Notes: generated by a model not told the origin, from the sequence alone. 64,000 nt of DNA from Hahella chejuensis KCTC 2396 (GCF_000012985.1 NC_007645.1:3192501-3256500); one strand, 5' to 3'. Numbered from the stretch's first letter, positions 51,480 through 60,204 are shown. Numbers and translations: made by a program.

Positions 51480-53069
51480 TCAGAACTCCAGCGTGCTTTC
51501 GCTGCTGAGTGTTCGCCCGCGGAATTTTGTGGATATTTTCATCGTTCCGCTGACTTTTCCTGATCCGGCGTCAACGCCGCTGACGTCGATACTGTAGGTC
51601 TTGCCGATGGTTTTGCCGTCCGCGGCGTACAGCGTCACGGTGACGGTTGTCGGCTTGCCGTCAGCCAGGTTGGTGATCACTGTTTTCAGCGGTGAACCGT
51701 CGCTGCGGGCGATGGTTTTTTTATAGGCCGTCGTTTGTCCGTCCGCATTCTTCATTGTGCTGGTGTGAGTCGCATACTGCGGCGTAGACGCCTGCGCCGA
51801 CGCAGCGAGAAGCTCGCTGGCTTCGATCGCCGCGTTAACCGCTGTGGGAGAAGTAAAGTTCTTCACTGTCTCGACTGTGCTGGAATCCTGCAAATTGGTG
51901 GTGGTGATTTTCGCATGCCCGCCTATGGGCTTTCTGCGATAGTTAAACACCGTATTCGCGTAGTCGGTCTCGGTCAGAAACAGGGGCGTTTGCGTATCCG
52001 GATCAAGGGTGCGGCTTTGGGTCTTGCTGGGCGCGCCATGGCTGTCGTAGGTTGAGTCCGTCATGGATGTCAGCTTCTCGTTCGCATCATATCCACGCGT
52101 GTGGACGGTGCTGTTGATCGCCCTCAGTTCGTTGTCGAAAGCCGCTCCCTCATAGGAGGAAACCACTTTACTGTGAAGTTTTGCGTCGACATAGTTTTGG
52201 GTGACGGCGTTAGAGGGAACGCCGTTTTGATATGAAACGACGGTTTTACTCTGGATGACGTTATTGCTATCGCTGACGCTGTAATGCGCTTCCCCCCCTG
52301 AAATCTTGTTGCGGGCGTTGAACTGGGTGTTTTTGAACTCGGTCAGCACTTGGGATTTCAGTTGTGCGGTAGCCGGGTCGAAGTTCTTGGTGTGGATTTG
52401 ATCAATGGCTCCGGTTGAGGTCATGAAAACGTGAGACTGCGCGTTTTCCGCCCGTGCCGCGTTTTTGGAGGAAACGGAAAAATAGCCGCCGGTAATACGG
52501 TCGCCAATGAACTTGGTCTGGCTGTAATCGATGTCCGTATAGCCTTCCACGCCGCCCTGTCCCTCGGGGGAATAGTGGCGGAAAGCGCCGGTGGCGATCT
52601 GTTCGTTGTCGTACGTCACCACGCCGTCGCTGCGCAGGCGCTGAGTGTCTCCCCGTCGTGAAGAGAACTTGACCTGGCCGCTGTGGATAGTAGAGGCGGG
52701 CGTCCAGCGTACATTAGTGAAGTCTGCTTCCACCTGTTTGGCTACGCCGGAAGCGAAGCGATTGTGGATGTCCGTTTTGGCGGAGGCCACTTTGCCGTTG
52801 GTGAAGGTGAGGGTGGAGCTGTTGATGGGGCGCCCGTCTGTGTCGGTTGACGTATGACTGAGGGTTCCCCCTTGAACAGCGCCCTCCGGAGAGAGCTTCA
52901 GGTTGGCGTAATCGGTTTTGGAATAGGCGGCGACGGTCTGGCCGTCGGGGCCATAGTGGGTTGTGGAAGCGTTCTTCGGCAGGCTTGCTATTTCACCCGC
53001 CAATTGGCTGACGTTGGCGATATGCTCTGAGGCTTCGAGGTGATCGCTGAGTTCGTGTGTGGCGTTCAA
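51480..53069 (-). CDS. Unknown protein made of six ~63-residue repeats
   Basis: A 529-residue soluble protein with no signal peptide. Anchors of the form (D/E/S)(Y/F)xxxxF followed by a GG or SG turn recur at residues 53, 116, 181, 244, 305 and 369, spaced 63, 65, 63, 61 and 64. Examples are TDYANLKLSPEGAVQGG, IDYSQTKFIGDRITGG and TDYANTVFNYRRKPIGG. Between the anchors lie Thr/Ser-rich beta-strand segments (SHTSTDTDGRPINSSTLTF), much like antiparallel beta-helix or YD/RHS-like repeats without the YD motif. The last 110 residues differ from the repeat (KTYSIDVSGVDAGSGK). Function unknown. It lies 21 bases after the methyltransferase gene. Confidence 0.75.
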   Translation of the reverse strand: MNATHELSDHLEASEHIANVSQLAGEIASLPKNASTTHYGPDGQTVAAYSKTDYANLKLSPEGAVQGGTLSHTSTDTDGRPINSSTLTFTNGKVASAKTDIHNRFASGVAKQVEADFTNVRWTPASTIHSGQVKFSSRRGDTQRLRSDGVVTYDNEQIATGAFRHYSPEGQGGVEGYTDIDYSQTKFIGDRITGGYFSVSSKNAARAENAQSHVFMTSTGAIDQIHTKNFDPATAQLKSQVLTEFKNTQFNARNKISGGEAHYSVSDSNNVIQSKTVVSYQNGVPSNAVTQNYVDAKLHSKVVSSYEGAAFDNELRAINSTVHTRGYDANEKLTSMTDSTYDSHGAPSKTQSRTLDPDTQTPLFLTETDYANTVFNYRRKPIGGHAKITTTNLQDSSTVETVKNFTSPTAVNAAIEASELLAASAQASTPQYATHTSTMKNADGQTTAYKKTIARSDGSPLKTVITNLADGKPTTVTVTLYAADGKTIGKTYSIDVSGVDAGSGKVSGTMKISTKFRGRTLSSESTLEF

Positions 53070-53090
53070 GGCGCATTCCTCCTCAAGGTT

Positions 53091-55301
53091 CTAAAGAAGA
53101 TGGGTTAAATAGCGATTGACGATGAGCGTGGTGAGGTTGAACTTTTCCCACTTGTGCCATAACAACAATCCTCCCTTACTGCTGTTGCGATAGACGATAT
53201 CCGCCACATAGCCCGCGGCCCAATCAGGGAGCGACGGGCCGCAGTATGCGGGCGGCGTCTGGACGATGGATGAGCCGTAGCAGGTGAACGCGCCGTCCTC
53301 TTCGTTGGAACGGGTCACGCCGTACAGCTCAATCGTATTGATAATGGGGTCGCGTAAAAAAGTGGCCTCTCCCTGATGGCACGCTTTATCGCCGCCGCGC
53401 CAGCGCAGTGCGCCGTTGCTGAAAGAGAACTCAGGCACGGAGCGCTGATTGATCGTCAGTCCCGTTTCCGACAATGTGAATTGGTTGATGTCGCGGTGGA
53501 AACGTCCATCGGTTCTGACGGCGTATTCGCCGTAAACCGCGCGCAGGTCATCGCATTCGCTGAAGCCGCACGCCCGCGCGCTGAGCGCCTTGCGTTCAGG
53601 GTTGGCTTCCGCTGCGACGAAAGCGGGCTGTGCGCCGTCGAGGCTGGCGTCGCTCCAGATTTTTCCGATCAGTCGCCGGCCGCCATTGGCGTCTATATCC
53701 AGACGCAGAAAGCCATGGTGGGGAATATGAGCGTTTGCTTTCCAGCGAATCGCTCCAGCCTCGAAGGCGAAGGAGCGAATACGTTGATCGTTGATGTAGA
53801 GAATGCTTTTGTGACGATGTTTGCGAGCGCCGATGATCGTAATGACGAAACGTTGTTCCGGCTCAATATAAATACCCGTCCAGGGGTACAGGTTATTGCG
53901 GAAAATAAAGTCGACGGCGCCACCCAGGCGTCCCCATTCGACCTGATGTCCGCGCGACGCCAGCCAGGCCTCAAAGGCGACCCTGGCTTCGGCTTTCGGC
54001 AGATTTCCCAGGGCTCTCATTAATCCCGTCGCGAAAGATTTTTGCGTCAGGCAGGCGGTCACCATGGCCTCCGTCGCCGGTGAGCGGATATAGGCGCCCT
54101 TGGCGGCGATCTGTATAGCGCCGGAATCCCGCGACGCCAGCATCGCCCGTTCACGGTCCGATAAGCCGCTAAAGCGCGGATCTTCCAGGGCGGCGAGAGG
54201 ATCGCGGCGATACAGGTCCTGTAAGCGGGTGTCGAAACGTAGTTCAATCAGAAAGCGACTGGCGGCGGTTTGGTCTTGCCACTGGTAGGAAGCGGGGATG
54301 CGAAAGCGTTTGAAGGCGTCGAACGCCTTCATCTCCCTCGGCCCGTAGCGGTCGATTTCCCTTAAAGGCGAGCGGGGCGTCAATAGCTTTTGTCCGGGCT
54401 CGATGACGCCGAGATCCACGGCGGTTTGATAATCCGTCGGGACCGCCTGCATGGGGGGAATATAAAACGTGGAGAGTCCGGTGATCTTGATCTGAATTTC
54501 CGGATTGTGCAGCGCGCTGAGCTTGTAGGTCTCAATGACCGGATCAATGGTGGGATAGCGGGAGCCGATGTAATGAGTCACCTCATAGTCGTCGCCGTAA
54601 ACAGACTGCAGCCAATGGATGAAATAGGAGAACTTGTTATTCAGATAGCCTTGTCTGCGATAACCCATTTCCCCGATCAGTCCGACTTGCCAGAGCACCA
54701 CATGAAGGCTGGCGTCCAGATGGCGACGCCGGATCAGGCAGTCAGTGGCTTCGTGAGTCTGCAGGCCGGGGTAACAAGGGTCGATGCCCAGGTCGGAGCA
54801 GAGCGTATCCAACGCGCACACGCCGGCTTTCATGGTGGCTTTGTAGCCTTCCCGTCGCGCCAGCTTAATCGCGCGATGGGTGGACAGTACGAATACGCCG
54901 GGGTGACCATAGAACACCACGACTACTTTGAGTCCCTCGCGCACCCAGTAGAGCTGGGCTTCCGTCATCTGCATGTAGGTGGTGTAGCGGACTTTGTCTT
55001 CCCCGTACAGCACGTACAAGTCCAGGGCGTCGGGTCGTAACTGCTTCAGCCAGACCACGGTGGCGGGGTCCGCCACGCAGTACAGCACTTTGTCCGCTTC
55101 CTCGATGAGGCGAATGTCGCCGACGGAGACGCCAATGGTTTCGATGCCGGTTCCCAGAATGATCAGCTCGCCTTGCTTCGAGCCGGCGGGAATTTCGCCT
55201 TCTTCCACCTCTCTGACTTTGTCTCTCAGCGCCGCGATGCCTTGCGCCAGTTCTTCCCAGTGCTTTTGATGCTCTTCGTATTTAGGGTAAGCGCTCGCCA
55301 T
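53091..55301 (-). CDS. Borosin-type peptide alpha-N-methyltransferase with borosin-binding-like and beta domains
   Basis: A 736-residue protein. Residues about 44-300 are a tetrapyrrole-methylase-fold SAM-dependent domain like OphMA and SonM, which methylate backbone amides of borosin RiPPs. Matching landmarks are ILGTG (48-52), R105-YTT-Y109 (the R and Y of the active site), YGHPGVFV (131-138) and LGIDP...GLQTHEATD (171-187). Residues about 353-400 (RFDTRLQDLYRRDPLAALED, then GLSDRERAMLASRD) resemble the borosin-binding domain found in precursor peptides such as SonA, so enzyme and binding domain are fused. Residues 484-556 and 605-665 form a duplicated beta unit (LYINDQRIRSFAFEAGAIRW and LTINQRSVPEFSFSNGALRW). 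A hydrophobic C-terminus (TTLIVNRYLTHLL) could be a core peptide. The whole layout is not one I know. Confidence 0.82.
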   Translation of the reverse strand: MASAYPKYEEHQKHWEELAQGIAALRDKVREVEEGEIPAGSKQGELIILGTGIETIGVSVGDIRLIEEADKVLYCVADPATVVWLKQLRPDALDLYVLYGEDKVRYTTYMQMTEAQLYWVREGLKVVVVFYGHPGVFVLSTHRAIKLARREGYKATMKAGVCALDTLCSDLGIDPCYPGLQTHEATDCLIRRRHLDASLHVVLWQVGLIGEMGYRRQGYLNNKFSYFIHWLQSVYGDDYEVTHYIGSRYPTIDPVIETYKLSALHNPEIQIKITGLSTFYIPPMQAVPTDYQTAVDLGVIEPGQKLLTPRSPLREIDRYGPREMKAFDAFKRFRIPASYQWQDQTAASRFLIELRFDTRLQDLYRRDPLAALEDPRFSGLSDRERAMLASRDSGAIQIAAKGAYIRSPATEAMVTACLTQKSFATGLMRALGNLPKAEARVAFEAWLASRGHQVEWGRLGGAVDFIFRNNLYPWTGIYIEPEQRFVITIIGARKHRHKSILYINDQRIRSFAFEAGAIRWKANAHIPHHGFLRLDIDANGGRRLIGKIWSDASLDGAQPAFVAAEANPERKALSARACGFSECDDLRAVYGEYAVRTDGRFHRDINQFTLSETGLTINQRSVPEFSFSNGALRWRGGDKACHQGEATFLRDPIINTIELYGVTRSNEEDGAFTCYGSSIVQTPPAYCGPSLPDWAAGYVADIVYRNSSKGGLLLWHKWEKFNLTTLIVNRYLTHLL

Positions 55302-55314
55302 GTATCGGTCTCCC

Positions 55315-57162
55315 TTAAAGAATTTTGGCGACGAATTTCAGGGCGACGCTGGCGCCGACTTTCAACGGCAGCGTTTTACCCTGATAGGTGTAGCCGGCGA
55401 GCGTGGTGTACGCCTTGGGCCAGTCGCTTTGCGCGGAGTACTGCGCCATGGCGTTGACCGCCGCGTTCTCGTCGTCCTGACTCCAGCGCCAGGCGCTGAA
55501 GGCCTGATCCTCGGCGTCGTTTTTCAGGGAGAGAATGCCGGAGACGGCCATGTTCTGTTCATCGGCGCTGGCGCCTTGATCCACGTAGTAGGAGAAGGTG
55601 GTCCAGCGTTCCTGAATGGTGTTGGCGGGGTTTTCCATGTAATCCATCAACAGACCCAGCGGCGCGGCTTCGGAAGGTTGTTCGTCGGCGTAGCTGGCCC
55701 CGGCTTTTTTGCCCCACATGCCCAACAGTTTCTGGGCGGCGGTCATGCCTCCCATCACGGCGGCGTTTTTAAGCACGAACTTGAAAATGGCGCCTTTGTT
55801 CGCCCACAGAGACTGGCCGATGTTCTTCACCAACGAGCCCAGGGCGGAGCTGTCGACATTGATATCGGTGTCGATGTCGGTGTCGATATCGGTCACGTTG
55901 TCGACGACATTGTCCACTACGGTGTCCACATCCGTGTCGATGTCCACGTCGATATCCACATCCACGTCCACCACCACCAGGGCGTCGATATCCACGTCAA
56001 TGTCGACGTCAATATCCACGTCTACATCCACATCCGTATCCACGTCGGTATCGACGTCAACGTCTACATCCACGTCCACATCGGTATCCACATCCACGTT
56101 CACCAGATCGCCGTTTTCCGCCGCCGCGCTGGTGAACTTGCTGGATATCCATTGCGCGACGTTGCTGAGGTCGGATTTGACCGCGCTGATCACCGCCTGG
56201 CCCCCGGTTTTCAGCGCGTTGAACAGCGTGGGCAGGTTCTTCGCCAGGGCGATGACCGTCTGGCTGATCATGATGATGTTAATGGCGGTGTAGGCGGTGT
56301 ACGCCAGGTCATAGGCGGACATCCACCAGGCCAGTTGCGGAACCTGATAGGGCTGGACAATGACGTCGTCGCCATTGACTTTGCCGGTAAAGAACAGCTC
56401 GTAAACGCCGGCGTCGCCGCTATGCATGATCATGTCCTGCATCACCGCGCTCAGGTTGACGCCGCTGGTGTCGGTGGCGCCGTTGGAGGTCAGCGTCCCT
56501 TTGCTCAACGTAAGCTCCACCGTGCTTCCGCTGGTGGGCTGGTAGAGGGCGCTGCCGTCGGCGCCCAGGATAATCTGGCCACTGCTGTCTTTCGGCAGCA
56601 CCAGCGGAATAATGGGTTGCGGCGGCTGTGGGTTATAGCAGTAGAGGGTCAGGCCCTCGCTGCCCGCCCAGGCGCGCACGTCGTTTTCCGCCCAATAGGA
56701 AACGGAGGAAAAGGTGTTGTAGTCAAAGCCGACGTTGTTGTCGGAGAACCATTGGTTCAGCTTCTGGTTCTGTTGCGTCAGGTCGCTGTTGTTCAGAATG
56801 ATGTCGTTGACCGCCAGCGCATTGGGGCTGTATGGACTGCCTTTGTAGGCTTTGTAGAACGCAAAGGCTTTCTGCGCGCTGGTGAGGTCGTCCGATGTGA
56901 TGGTGACATTGGTGTCGCCCAGGATATTGGTGACCTGATTCAGCAGCGGCATGCCATCGGACTGGCGCGCAAACGATAAATTCTCCAGCGGGTTGGAAGG
57001 GGTGTAGGTTTTTTTGGAGTTGGCGGCGACGGAGTCCACTTTGGTGTAGACCGGATACATCGTGCTGGGATTATCCGCCGAGGCGCCGGAGGGCACGGTA
57101 AACGTATAGATATCAAGAGCTTCGCTATATTGATTGTCGATGTTAACCACATTCGCGGCCAT
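55315..57162 (-). CDS. Large membrane-associated protein with an alternating Asp tract
   Basis: The start is ATG 57162, with AAGGAG six bases upstream, giving 615 residues. The N-terminal 270 residues form a beta-rich domain homologous to that of the upstream gene. Residues about 283-315 (LAYTAYTAINIIMISQTVIA) are hydrophobic and probably span or bind a membrane. Residues about 355-437 are a striking run with Asp at nearly every second position, separated by Val, Ile or Thr. The C-terminal part has a further hydrophobic stretch (GAIFKFVLKNAAVMGGM) and an acidic, Trp-containing end. No signal peptide and no known family. It precedes the methyltransferase by 13 bases. Confidence 0.75.
   Translation of the reverse strand: MAANVVNIDNQYSEALDIYTFTVPSGASADNPSTMYPVYTKVDSVAANSKKTYTPSNPLENLSFARQSDGMPLLNQVTNILGDTNVTITSDDLTSAQKAFAFYKAYKGSPYSPNALAVNDIILNNSDLTQQNQKLNQWFSDNNVGFDYNTFSSVSYWAENDVRAWAGSEGLTLYCYNPQPPQPIIPLVLPKDSSGQIILGADGSALYQPTSGSTVELTLSKGTLTSNGATDTSGVNLSAVMQDMIMHSGDAGVYELFFTGKVNGDDVIVQPYQVPQLAWWMSAYDLAYTAYTAINIIMISQTVIALAKNLPTLFNALKTGGQAVISAVKSDLSNVAQWISSKFTSAAAENGDLVNVDVDTDVDVDVDVDVDTDVDTDVDVDVDIDVDIDVDIDALVVVDVDVDIDVDIDTDVDTVVDNVVDNVTDIDTDIDTDINVDSSALGSLVKNIGQSLWANKGAIFKFVLKNAAVMGGMTAAQKLLGMWGKKAGASYADEQPSEAAPLGLLMDYMENPANTIQERWTTFSYYVDQGASADEQNMAVSGILSLKNDAEDQAFSAWRWSQDDENAAVNAMAQYSAQSDWPKAYTTLAGYTYQGKTLPLKVGASVALKFVAKIL
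55852..56100 (-). repeat. Degenerate hexamer tract encoding alternating Val/Ile/Thr-Asp
   Basis: The DNA is a run of GTxGAT/GTGGAC-type hexamers that encode the alternating tract of the membrane-associated protein, about 83 residues. The codons vary (GTC, GTG, GTA; GAC, GAT; ATT, ATA), so the repeat has diverged at the DNA level while the amino-acid pattern is kept, a sign of selection on the protein rather than a recent slippage event. Confidence 0.85.
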
Positions 57163-57259
57163 GCGGATCTCCTTCAAGCGTGGGTAGGACGTGTCAAAGG
57201 CGACGACGGGACCGCGCGTCGTCGTGCAGCCCGTCGCCAATGGTCAGTGGGTTAGACGT
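57163..57259. other. 97-base gap between the two paralogous genes
   Basis: A GC-rich spacer with a possible hairpin (GACGACG...CGTCGTC, 57199-57222), between the 3' end of the upstream gene and the AAGGAG of the next. It could reduce read-through or separate expression of the two paralogs within the operon. No T-run. Confidence 0.4.
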
Positions 57260-59050
57260 TTAGAAGTCTTCGAACGGCTTGATTTCGTCTTCCGCTTTGG
57301 GATCGTCGTTGGCGGCGTCCTCTTCCGCATTTTTCTCGGAATTCTCGATATCTTCGCTGACTTTTTCGCTGGCGGCCTGATTGCTTTCGATCTGCGCCTT
57401 CTGCTCGCTGGAAATGGTCTGATCGAGGGACTCTGTCAGTGCGGAGGTATTGGCCTGAATGTCTTTGAATGCGCTGGTCTGCTCGGTGACGACATCATGG
57501 AGATTCTCTTCTGTGGCGCTGTTCAGCGCGTCATTGGAGTTCTTGATGCTGGTGGCGCTGGATTCCAGTTGCTCCAGCTGTTGGCCATTCATTTCGCTTT
57601 CATATTGCGCCTGAATTTCCAGCGTGCTGGCTTCGGCTTTCAGGCCTTCTTCCAGATTGATGGCGTTCAGGTTGTCATCAATGGAGCCCCGTTCAGAATT
57701 GATTTCATCCAGCGCGCTTTCGGTATCCTCTGGGGCGTTCTGCTGGCCATTGGTGAGCTTCTGCACGGCGGTGTCGATCTTCTCGTTGAGGGCTTTCTCT
57801 AAAGCTTCCTGCTGTTGCTTGAACAGATCCTCAGTGGTTGGCTCTTTGGCTTTGCCGCGGTTTTTGACCCACTTGAAGATGCCGTACAGGGTCGATCCTG
57901 CGAAATGCAACATCATCACCGCGCCGCCAATGGTCATGATGGAGTTGAACACCTGCGCGGAGTTTTTCGGGTGGAACAGGGTATTCCAGAATTCCGAACT
58001 CTGGTCGGTGCTCAGTTGCGGAGAGTCGAACCCAATACAGGTTTCCCCGGCGATGCTGCCGGTTATAACCGGAATGATTTGGGTGTCGGACGGGTTTTGG
58101 GTGAAGACGCGTTTCAATTGAAATGTGCCTTTCACCGCTACGTCTGGGATATCCGCGTTTACGTTGTCCACAAATAAGGCGTTAGTGTAAGTCAGCGTTT
58201 TCGCCTGTGATGAGTCAACATCCACGGTGCTGGTGTCAGTGGGATTTTTCGCTGGGGTAAAGGTGCAGGTGTAGCCCGCATTGGGTTTGCTGAGATCCAG
58301 CGCGGACGGTTTGGTTAAAGAGAGCGTGCCCACAAAGGACGTGGTCTTGCTGTCGCTGCTGTACAGGTAATAGGTCGTACTGTCATATTGCGCCCACACG
58401 AAAGGGAACTTGCTGTAGTAGGACTCCACCGCGACCAGGCCAGCCAGGGTGACGTTCTGGAAGCCCTTGGTGGACGCAAAGAAAGCATTGACGCTATTGG
58501 TGATGGAGTTCGCCACATTGTCGGAAGAATTCGCGCTGCCGTCCGCCTGACCCTGCGCCGTGGTTTGCGCGCCGTTCATGGCGGCTTCATAGTTCTTGGT
58601 TAACTGGGAGGTAGGGTAGGCGGCGATGGTTTGATAGAAAGTGGCCGCATTTGCGATGGACTGTTGTTCGGCGGTGGTGACAGTCTGCGCGGGAAAGGTC
58701 ACGGGCGTGCCGAAAATATTTTGCATGACGCCGATATTGTCTACCGGGAAGTACCAGCTGGAGGTGCTGGCCAGCAGGTTATAAACCAGCGAATACTGCT
58801 GCTGTTTGGTATTGGGATCAGTGTAATACTGATCCAGATAAACCGTTCCGGAACCGTTCTGACTGATAACGGTTCCGCCTTCGAGCAGAGAGAGAATTTC
58901 CAGATCCTGATCGTAAACACTGGCGTTCTGTGTATCGCCAGGAGCCTGTGCGGTAGTAGGAGACAGAATGACGATATCAGAGGTGCAGTTATTGGTGATC
59001 ACACACTCTTTGCTTTGGTCCGGTTTAGTGGTGGAAGCGGCTGTTGACAT
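57260..59050 (-). CDS. Large protein with beta domain, membrane helix and acidic coiled-coil tail
   Basis: A 596-residue protein, first gene of the operon. Residues 1-330 resemble the N-terminal domain of the next gene (shared pattern NIFGTPVTF / NILGDTNVTI followed by a helix). A membrane helix lies at about 375-400 (SIMTIGGAVMMLHFAGSTLY). The tail (about 400-596) is Gln/Glu/Asn/Ser rich with heptad pattern (KQQQEALEKALNEKIDTAVQ), an acidic coiled coil. No signal peptide; the N-terminal domain would be on one side of the membrane and the coil on the other. No known family. Start at ATG 59050 follows GGACAAG. Confidence 0.75.
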   Translation of the reverse strand: MSTAASTTKPDQSKECVITNNCTSDIVILSPTTAQAPGDTQNASVYDQDLEILSLLEGGTVISQNGSGTVYLDQYYTDPNTKQQQYSLVYNLLASTSSWYFPVDNIGVMQNIFGTPVTFPAQTVTTAEQQSIANAATFYQTIAAYPTSQLTKNYEAAMNGAQTTAQGQADGSANSSDNVANSITNSVNAFFASTKGFQNVTLAGLVAVESYYSKFPFVWAQYDSTTYYLYSSDSKTTSFVGTLSLTKPSALDLSKPNAGYTCTFTPAKNPTDTSTVDVDSSQAKTLTYTNALFVDNVNADIPDVAVKGTFQLKRVFTQNPSDTQIIPVITGSIAGETCIGFDSPQLSTDQSSEFWNTLFHPKNSAQVFNSIMTIGGAVMMLHFAGSTLYGIFKWVKNRGKAKEPTTEDLFKQQQEALEKALNEKIDTAVQKLTNGQQNAPEDTESALDEINSERGSIDDNLNAINLEEGLKAEASTLEIQAQYESEMNGQQLEQLESSATSIKNSNDALNSATEENLHDVVTEQTSAFKDIQANTSALTESLDQTISSEQKAQIESNQAASEKVSEDIENSEKNAEEDAANDDPKAEDEIKPFEDF

Positions 59051-59544
59051 GGTACTTGTCCTTGTTAATCGTTGTAGTGAATAGAGAGTCCTTCGTACTA
59101 CAAACTTCGCCTTGCGGCAGTGCGCGCGCTTCCTTACTCACGGCGCGAGAACAGAGGGGGTTCGGCTTATCTCGCATGTCCCGGAGAAGCGTGCGCGGGA
59201 ACGCGCCATACTTTTCGGCGCATACTCAGAGGAATGACTCCCCTGATGCGTCATAACTGTTTAGTCAGGATTATCGGTTTAAGCAAGGCGACCACGGAGA
59301 AAAAACTAAAACAGTTTTGTCTTACTTTTTATGGGCTGATCGCGGCCGGTTATATCGGGACGTCAGGCCATTGTTATATATTGATTTATGATTTTTAGGT
59401 TTTTAATTAATGGCGCGTGAGTTATAAAAAATATTTATTCTATAAATCTAAAAAGTATATGCGACATCCCTGAAAGTTAAGCCGAACGATTAATGTGATA
59501 AGTCAAGTTAATAGTTTAAGAAAAAGATTAATAAGAGAAACTCA
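59051..59544. other. Promoter region of the minus-strand operon
   Basis: About 494 bases between the 596-residue protein gene (minus) and a small frame at 59545 (plus). The last 160 bases are very AT-rich, likely promoter DNA. The open frames at 59044 and 59120 are uneven and lack ribosome sites. No operator is recognised. Confidence 0.45.
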
Positions 59545-59715
59545 ATGACATTATTGATGTCTACGCCTATGTTCACGGAAGAGCCGCGAGTTTCGCTTGT
59601 AGGCGCCGAAGCGTTCAAGGGCGCTAGAGTGCAAGAGGGCGCCATATCCTTGCGGAAGGACGCCATTATGGGGGGGAGGAATAATGTCGGCGTCACTCTT
59701 TGTGGGATACACTAA
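59545..59715 (+). CDS. Possible small protein or precursor peptide, 56 aa
   Basis: ATG 59545 opens MTLLMSTPMFTEEPRVSLVG, then EAFKGARVQEGAISLRKDAI and a glycine/cysteine end GRNNVGVTLCGIH. The upstream AATAAGAGA is a weak ribosome site. The frame is GC-richer than its upstream DNA and looks codon-biased. It diverges from the borosin-type operon, so a precursor peptide or regulator role is conceivable, but nothing shows it directly. Confidence 0.4.
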   Translation: MTLLMSTPMFTEEPRVSLVGAEAFKGARVQEGAISLRKDAIMGGRNNVGVTLCGIH

Positions 59716-59766
59716 GGCGCTGATTCGGGGTTTGTCGCCTCGGAAATCGTTAAGGAGAGTTGAATC

Positions 59767-60159
59767 ATGATTTCAGGTAGCTGCCTGTGCGGCAGAGTGA
59801 AATACGACATTACGGGAAAAGTGGGCGACATCATCCATTGCCACTGCCGAACCTGCAGAAAAGCCCACGGCGCCGCTTTTTCCAGCGTGGCGCGAGTCGA
59901 CGACAATGACTTCAACCTGAAAGGCGCTGAGCACCTGAACGCCTTCGAATCCTCCCCGGGAAAATCCCGCTTCTTCTGCTCCCATTGCGGCACGCAGGTC
60001 TACGCGAAAAGAGAAAACACCCCCTTCATCATTCTACGACTGGGCTCCTTGGATAATGACCCACAATCCCAGGAAAAAAGCCACATCTGGGTCTCCGACA
60101 AAGCAAGCTGGTATGACATCAATAAAGAGCTGCCGGTGTATGAGGAGTATGAGTCGTAG
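59767..60159 (+). CDS. GFA-family zinc protein (glutathione-dependent formaldehyde-activating-like)
   Basis: A 130-residue GFA/CENP-V family protein. The zinc-binding pattern SCLCGRVKYDITG (residues 4-16), then HCHCRTCRKAHGAAFSS (24-40) and FFCSHCGTQVYAK (69-81), is complete. Such proteins bind two zinc ions and may capture small thiol adducts; most are of unknown substrate. Start ATG 59767 follows AAGGAGAGTTGAATC. It stands alone. Confidence 0.9.
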   Translation: MISGSCLCGRVKYDITGKVGDIIHCHCRTCRKAHGAAFSSVARVDDNDFNLKGAEHLNAFESSPGKSRFFCSHCGTQVYAKRENTPFIILRLGSLDNDPQSQEKSHIWVSDKASWYDINKELPVYEEYES

Positions 60160-60204
60160 GCTTGTGCGGGCTACAGGTATACCGTCTTAAAACATCAATG
60201 GGGT

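Noticed and set aside
55300-56979. A 559-codon plus-strand open frame opposite the alternating-Asp gene
   Set aside because: It is an antisense shadow of the hexamer tract (giving His/Val-rich runs) and of a GC-rich minus-strand gene; the minus-strand frame has a good ribosome site and operon context.
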